From Duganella sp. CF458 (GTDB taxonomy: Bacteria > Pseudomonadota > Gammaproteobacteria > Burkholderiales > Burkholderiaceae_D), in the NCBI RefSeq assembly GCF_900113115.1, contig NZ_FOOF01000018.1, positions 1 through 64,000 of the forward strand: a DNA stretch of 64,000 nucleotides, given 5' to 3'. Below are positions 60,083 through 64,000 of the stretch, in pieces. The position numbers and the translations under genes are program-made. The notes under the pieces were generated by a model. That model was given only the letters and a program-made list of their open reading frames with translations, made no database searches and had not been told where the DNA came from. Each line of letters opens with the position of its first letter. The first letter of the stretch is position 1.

Positions 60083-61113
60083 TCAGACTCCTGGGGATGC
60101 AGTTTTTTATATTTGAGGGAAGACCACAGCGACACGCCGATAAACGCCACCCCGGACAGGCCGGTGAACCACTCCGGAATGTGATACTTCACGCTGGCGA
60201 ACATGATCAGGGCCAGGATGCCGATCGCGTAGTGCGCGCCGTGTTCGAGGTAAATGAACTCGTCCAGCGTGCCCTTGTGCACCAGGTAAACCGTCAGCGA
60301 ACGGACGTACATGGCGCCAATGGCCAGGCCCAGCATGATGATCACGACGTCGCTGGTGATGGCAAAGGCACCGATCACGCCGTCGAAGGAGAACGAGGCA
60401 TCCAGCACTTCCAGGTAAAGGAAGCCGCCCAGGCTGCCGCCAGCGACAACCTTGCCGGTTTCGTCGTGACCTTCTTTTTCCAGGATGCTGCTGAGCCAAC
60501 CTACGCCGACGTAGATGGCCGTGCCGATCACGCCGGCATACAGCACGGAAAAACGCTTCGCTTCAGGCACCAGCTGCACGCACAGCACCACGGCCACCAG
60601 CGTCAACAGCACGGCCAGGCTTTCGGTGCCGTACTTGCCGACTTTTTCCTCAAACCAGTGGATCCAGTGCACATCCTTTTCTTCATCGAACAGGAAGTTC
60701 AGGAACACCAGCAGCAGGAAGGCGCCGCCAAAGGCAGCCACTTCTTCGTGCACGCTCATCAGGTGGCGCGAGTACTCCTGCGGCGTCGTGGTCGCCATAT
60801 TCCACACCGCGAACATGTCGAGCCCGGTCGCCACCGCCACGATAGCCAGCGGGAACACCAGGCGCATGCCGAACACGGCCACCAGGATGCCGACCGTCAG
60901 GAACAGTTTCTGCCAGAAGTCGTTCCAATCCTTCAGTACGGAGGCGTTGACCACCGCATTATCGAAGGAAAGCGAGACTTCCATCACGCCCAGCACGCCG
61001 GTGATCCACAGGGCAGTCAGCGCCGCCCCCCAGCCGCCATGGTTGTAGCCCCACCAGCCGGCCAGCCCCATCAGGACGATGGTGACAATAATCGATATTC
61101 TGAAATGCTTCAT
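60079..61113 (-). CDS. DUF475 (TerC-like) integral membrane protein
   Basis: A 344-residue protein with about eight to nine transmembrane helices. The first contains ISIIVTIVLMGLAGWWGY, and the TerC-type acidic membrane motif is in VMEVSLSFDNAVVNASVL, repeated in a second half (LEVLDASFSFDGVIGAFAI). Such Asp/Asn pairs in helices suggest metal-ion transport, as in TerC/MX-type proteins; manganese is one suggestion for the family. It overlaps the small membrane protein gene by 4 bases. Confidence 0.9.
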   Translation of the reverse strand: MKHFRISIIVTIVLMGLAGWWGYNHGGWGAALTALWITGVLGVMEVSLSFDNAVVNASVLKDWNDFWQKLFLTVGILVAVFGMRLVFPLAIVAVATGLDMFAVWNMATTTPQEYSRHLMSVHEEVAAFGGAFLLLVFLNFLFDEEKDVHWIHWFEEKVGKYGTESLAVLLTLVAVVLCVQLVPEAKRFSVLYAGVIGTAIYVGVGWLSSILEKEGHDETGKVVAGGSLGGFLYLEVLDASFSFDGVIGAFAITSDVVIIMLGLAIGAMYVRSLTVYLVHKGTLDEFIYLEHGAHYAIGILALIMFASVKYHIPEWFTGLSGVAFIGVSLWSSLKYKKLHPQESE

Positions 61114-61180
61114 TTTTGCTTGCTATTAATATTGTTAGTGCGCCGATTATAATGGGGGATTGCCCCTTAGGACGCTATAA

Positions 61181-61603
61181 ATGGATCTCGCTTACCTGCT
61201 GACGCCTGTTTTGACCTGGATTACTGTCGGTCCGATCAAATTCCTGATTAACAGTATCAAAGCCCGCAAATGGGCCTTCAACCTGGTCGGGAACGGCGGT
61301 TTCCCATCCAACCACAGCGCCGTGGTCTCCAGCATGGCCACCCTGATCGCCTTGCGCGAAGGCTTCGGCCACCCGGCCTTCGGCGTCGCGGTGGCGCTGT
61401 GCTTCATCGTGATCATCGACGCCAACAGCCTGCGCCAGCACGTCGGCCGCCAGGCAGCGGCCATCAACCAACTGGCCAAGGATGCCACGGACCATAAATG
61501 GCTGCGCGAACGGATGGGCCATACCGTGATCGAAATCACCGGCGGCCTGGCCACCGGCATCGCCATGGGCCACCTTGTGTTCGCCCTGTTCCCGCGCGTC
61601 TAA
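61181..61603 (+). CDS. Divergent PAP2 family protein (DUF212)
   Basis: A 140-residue membrane protein of the divergent PAP2/acid phosphatase group: GNGGFPSNHSAVVSSMATL (SNHS phosphatase-like motif) and DANSLRQHVGRQA. The preceding TAGGACG is a fair ribosome-binding site, and TATAAT at 61148-61153 is a likely -10. It is divergent from DUF475. Lipid-phosphatase activity is plausible but not shown for this subgroup. Confidence 0.93.
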   Translation: MDLAYLLTPVLTWITVGPIKFLINSIKARKWAFNLVGNGGFPSNHSAVVSSMATLIALREGFGHPAFGVAVALCFIVIIDANSLRQHVGRQAAAINQLAKDATDHKWLRERMGHTVIEITGGLATGIAMGHLVFALFPRV

Positions 61604-61619
61604 CAGCCCTCGAATACCA

Positions 61620-61649
61620 CTGGATTGCTACATTAGTGTAGCAATCCAG
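61620..61649. terminator. Hairpin after the PAP2-like gene
   Basis: CTGGATTGCTAC (61620-61631) and GTAGCAATCCAG (61638-61649) form a perfect 12-bp stem with a 6-base loop. There is no long T-run, so termination may be weak; it may instead be another palindromic repeat. Confidence 0.7.
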
Positions 61650-61734
61650 CTCTGCCGTTCAGTCACCTTTTTTGCGGTTCATCCGCGAATCCTGCAGTCC
61701 AGCCCTAAAAACCCGCAGTCTGGCCCCCGGTGAA

Positions 61735-61763
61735 TTGACACTCTCCCCCGGTAAAAGGATACT
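61735..61763 (+). promoter_or_regulatory. Promoter of the RND efflux operon
   Basis: TTGACA at 61735-61740, a 17-base spacer, and GATACT at 61758-61763. It gives a 5' untranslated region of about 55-60 bases before the adaptor start at 61828. Confidence 0.75.
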
Positions 61764-61827
61764 TTTGCACGCTGCAGAAGTATGCATTCAATATTCAAAT
61801 AAGCCGTCCACCAAACTGGAGATTCAC

Positions 61828-63012
61828 ATGTTGCGTAAAACCCTATTAGCTCTCGCCGTTGCATCCGCGCTGGTCGCTTGCGGCAAGTCCGACAAAGCGC
61901 CTGAAGCCGGCAAGGCCAGCGCGTCGGCGACTGCCGACGCGAAAGGCAAGGGCGATGACAAGAAGCTGGCAACGCTGCAGGTTGCATCTGAAGATCTGGT
62001 GACGGTGGAAAGCAATGCCCTGTCGTCCGGCCCGGTGGTTACCGGCTCGATCCAGCCTGAGCGCAAGGCCGACCTGCGCGCCGAAGTGGGCGCCGTCGTC
62101 ATGCAAGTGCTGAAAGAGAATGGCGAAGTGGTCAAGAAAGGCGACTTGCTGGTGCGCCTGGACGATACCTCGCTGCGCGACGCGCTGAACTCGGCCCAGG
62201 AAGCGGTGCGCGCCTCGACCCAGTCGATGGACCAGGCCGAACGGGTGCTGGTGCGCCAGAAAACCCTGAAAGCGTCCGGCATGGTGTCTTCGCAGGTGCT
62301 GGAAGACGCCGAAGTGCGCCGCAACAATGCCCAGTCCGACCTGTCGGCCGCCAAAGCCCGCCTGGTTGCCGCCAACCAGCAGCTGACCCGCACCCTGGTG
62401 CGCGCGCCGTTCGACGGCATCGTCTCCGAGCGTAAAGTCTCGGCCGGCGACACCGCCCAGATCGGCAAGGAACTGGTGAAAGTGGTCGACCCGGCTTCGA
62501 TGCGCTTCGAAGGCCGCGTTTCCGCCGACTCGGTGGGCGTGGTCAAGGCAGGGCAGGGCGTGGTGTTCGCCATCAACGGCTACCCGGGCCAGAACTTCCT
62601 GGGCAAGGTCAAGCGCGTCGACCCGGCCGCCAACCCGGTGACCCGTCAAGTGGAAGTGCTGGTCGATTTCGCCGACAAGAACCTGCCGCGCGTTGCCGGA
62701 CTGTTCGCCGAAGGCCGCATCGAAGCGGAAACCAGCTCGGCCCTGATGGTGCCGGAATCGGCCCTGGTCAAGCAAGGCGACACCACCTACGTCTGGAAGA
62801 TCAAGGACAAGGCCCTGGCCAAAGCGCAGCTGCAGATGGGCGCACGCGACGCGCGCAGCGGCAACTGGCAGGTGCAGACCGGCCTGTCGAAAGGCGACAT
62901 CGTGATGCGCACCCCGGCCTCCGGCTTCCGCGACGGCCAGAAGGTCGACCTGCAGATGAACAAGGCGGTTGCATCCGCCTCGGTGCCGGCCGATGCCGTC
63001 AAGGGTAACTAA
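61828..63012 (+). CDS. RND efflux periplasmic adaptor (lipoprotein)
   Basis: A 394-residue membrane-fusion protein. The signal ends in a lipobox (LALAVASALVACGK, Cys18), so it should be lipid-anchored. A low-complexity linker (residues 20-50) is followed by a biotinyl/lipoyl-like domain (VVMQVLKENGEVVKKGDLL and ADTAQIGKELVKVV-like DTAQIGKELVKVVD), an alpha-hairpin, and a beta-barrel. This is the HlyD/AcrA class. It starts 32 bases before the pump gene and forms an export complex with it. The start at 61828 is chosen for the signal peptide; the upstream frame lies over the promoter. Confidence 0.94.
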   Translation: MLRKTLLALAVASALVACGKSDKAPEAGKASASATADAKGKGDDKKLATLQVASEDLVTVESNALSSGPVVTGSIQPERKADLRAEVGAVVMQVLKENGEVVKKGDLLVRLDDTSLRDALNSAQEAVRASTQSMDQAERVLVRQKTLKASGMVSSQVLEDAEVRRNNAQSDLSAAKARLVAANQQLTRTLVRAPFDGIVSERKVSAGDTAQIGKELVKVVDPASMRFEGRVSADSVGVVKAGQGVVFAINGYPGQNFLGKVKRVDPAANPVTRQVEVLVDFADKNLPRVAGLFAEGRIEAETSSALMVPESALVKQGDTTYVWKIKDKALAKAQLQMGARDARSGNWQVQTGLSKGDIVMRTPASGFRDGQKVDLQMNKAVASASVPADAVKGN

Positions 63013-63043
63013 GGTAATGCTGGGAAACCGGGGAAACTAAACC

Positions 63044-64000
63044 ATGTTCCTTTCCAATTTCAGTATCAAGCGCCCCGTCGCCATGATCGTGCTGATCGTG
63101 GCGATGATGGCGATGGGCCTGCTGGCCCTGTCCAAGCTGCGCGTCAACCAGAATCCGGACGTCGAGATTCCGCTGTTGATCGTCAACATCCCGTATCCGG
63201 GTGCTTCGCCGGAAACGGTGGAACGCGAGGTGGTCAACCGCCTTGAAAAATCGCTGCAGTCGATCGCCGGCGTGACCGACCTGTACTCGACCTCGCGCGA
63301 GGGCAGCGCCACCATCGAAATGCGCTTCACGTTCCAGAAGAACCTGATCGAAGCGTCGGACGAGGTGCGCAACGCCATTGCCGCGGTGCGCTACAAGCTG
63401 CCGACCGAGATGCGCGAGCCGATGATCCAGCGTATCGACACCTCGGCCGACCCGATCATGCAGATGTCGCTGTCGTCCAAGACCCAGTCGCACGCCGTGC
63501 TGTCGCGTCTTGCGGAAGACAAGCTGGCTGACCGCTACCGCGCGCTCGATGGCGTGGCCGTGGTGAACGTCAACGGCTCGCTGCGGCGCGAACTGTCGGT
63601 GCTGCTGCGTGCCGACAAGCTGCGCGAGTTCAACGTCTCGGTGGCCGAGGTGGCCAACGCGGTGCGCATGCAGAACACCAATGCCCCGGTGGGCAAGGTG
63701 CGCGGCGACCTGGAAGAGAAGGCGATCCGCCTGGTGGGCCGTATCGAGCGTCCGGAAGAATTCAAGGACATCGTGGTCAAGCGCAATGGCGACCAGCTGA
63801 TCCGCCTGGGCCAGGTGGCGACCATCGAAGACGGCTTTGCCGAGATCAATAACGTCAGCCTGCGCTCCGGCAAGCCGAACGTCGGCCTGGCCGTGATCCG
63901 CGCCCGCGACGCTTCCACCGTGTCGGTGGCCAAGGCGGTGCGCCAGCTGACCGACGATATCAACAAGGAATTCAAGGATGAAGGCCAGGGCACCTCGCTG
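63044..64000 (+). CDS. RND efflux pump, inner membrane (partial)
   Basis: The first 319 residues of an AcrB/MexF-class RND transporter, cut by the window end. It begins MFLSNFSIKRPVAMIVLIV, the standard N-terminal helix. The porter domain follows, with LRVNQNPDVEIPLLIVNI, YPGASPETVE and SIAGVTDLYSTS. The translated sequence is uninterrupted to base 64000. It lies 31 bases after the adaptor. The two probably form a proton-driven multidrug or solute exporter; an outer-membrane factor is not in view. Confidence 0.95.
   Translation, partial: MFLSNFSIKRPVAMIVLIVAMMAMGLLALSKLRVNQNPDVEIPLLIVNIPYPGASPETVEREVVNRLEKSLQSIAGVTDLYSTSREGSATIEMRFTFQKNLIEASDEVRNAIAAVRYKLPTEMREPMIQRIDTSADPIMQMSLSSKTQSHAVLSRLAEDKLADRYRALDGVAVVNVNGSLRRELSVLLRADKLREFNVSVAEVANAVRMQNTNAPVGKVRGDLEEKAIRLVGRIERPEEFKDIVVKRNGDQLIRLGQVATIEDGFAEINNVSLRSGKPNVGLAVIRARDASTVSVAKAVRQLTDDINKEFKDEGQGTSL

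Overview
The window looks like chromosomal DNA of a GC-rich Gram-negative betaproteobacterium, most likely Burkholderiales and close to the Oxalobacteraceae (Massilia/Duganella/Janthinobacterium type). This rests on the 23S/5S ending, a complete Wsp chemosensory operon, many TonB-dependent and RND-type envelope genes, and the overall gene content. The genus is inference. I see no tRNA, CRISPR array, integrase, insertion sequence or prophage.

Positions 1-3110 hold the end of an rRNA operon (23S tail, 5S, terminator), a secreted Sel1-repeat protein, and a minus-strand pair of exported proteins: a papain-like cysteine peptidase and a protein I do not recognise. The pair sits behind a tandem glycine riboswitch, an unusual target for that riboswitch. 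An 8-base complementarity between aptamer II and the Shine-Dalgarno suggests how it could switch.

Positions 3210-21450 form a carbohydrate (probably beta-glucan) utilisation locus. It has a four-gene sugar ABC importer, a LacI-type regulator, GH1 and GH3 beta-glucosidases, a GluP-like MFS sugar transporter, and a minus-strand operon of TonB receptor, SapC, cupin and tryptophan-halogenase-like flavoprotein. It ends with a secreted deacetylase-GH16 fusion. Five copies of the 14-bp palindrome TGGAAACGTTTCCA, or close variants, lie at the promoters of these transcription units, so the locus reads as one LacI-controlled regulon. The implied flow is GH16 outside the cell, TonB receptor across the outer membrane, GH3 in the periplasm, ABC/MFS across the inner membrane, and GH1 in the cytoplasm.

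Positions 21460-30510 are mixed: an NTF2-like protein, the DUF2868/DUF3482-GTPase pair, a divergent SDR/LysR pair, a DHH phosphoesterase, a nitronate-monooxygenase-like flavoprotein, YajQ and MurB. Positions 30581-39171 hold a complete seven-gene Wsp operon (wspABCDEFR, minus strand) that makes c-di-GMP in response to surface or envelope signals. Positions 39269-47542 carry argF-argG, a large TPR-GAF histidine kinase, rsgA, a pterin dehydratase, an M48 peptidase and orn.

Positions 47600-54032 (minus strand) form a putative export/uptake cassette: two small membrane proteins, a TonB receptor, an ABC ATPase and two ABC-2 type permeases. The rest holds a crotonase, a UPF0149/SEC-C protein, SrkA-type kinase, a YidB-like protein, a 750-plus-residue Ala/Glu coiled-coil protein, a DUF475 TerC-like membrane protein, a divergent PAP2 protein, and an RND efflux adaptor and pump, the pump cut by the window end. 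Several gene junctions carry long, nearly perfect inverted repeats sharing GGGGTCAG or GGGTACGTCCCC cores, apparently a dispersed palindromic repeat family serving partly as bidirectional terminators. Intergenic stretches not listed are short, and I saw nothing convincing in them.
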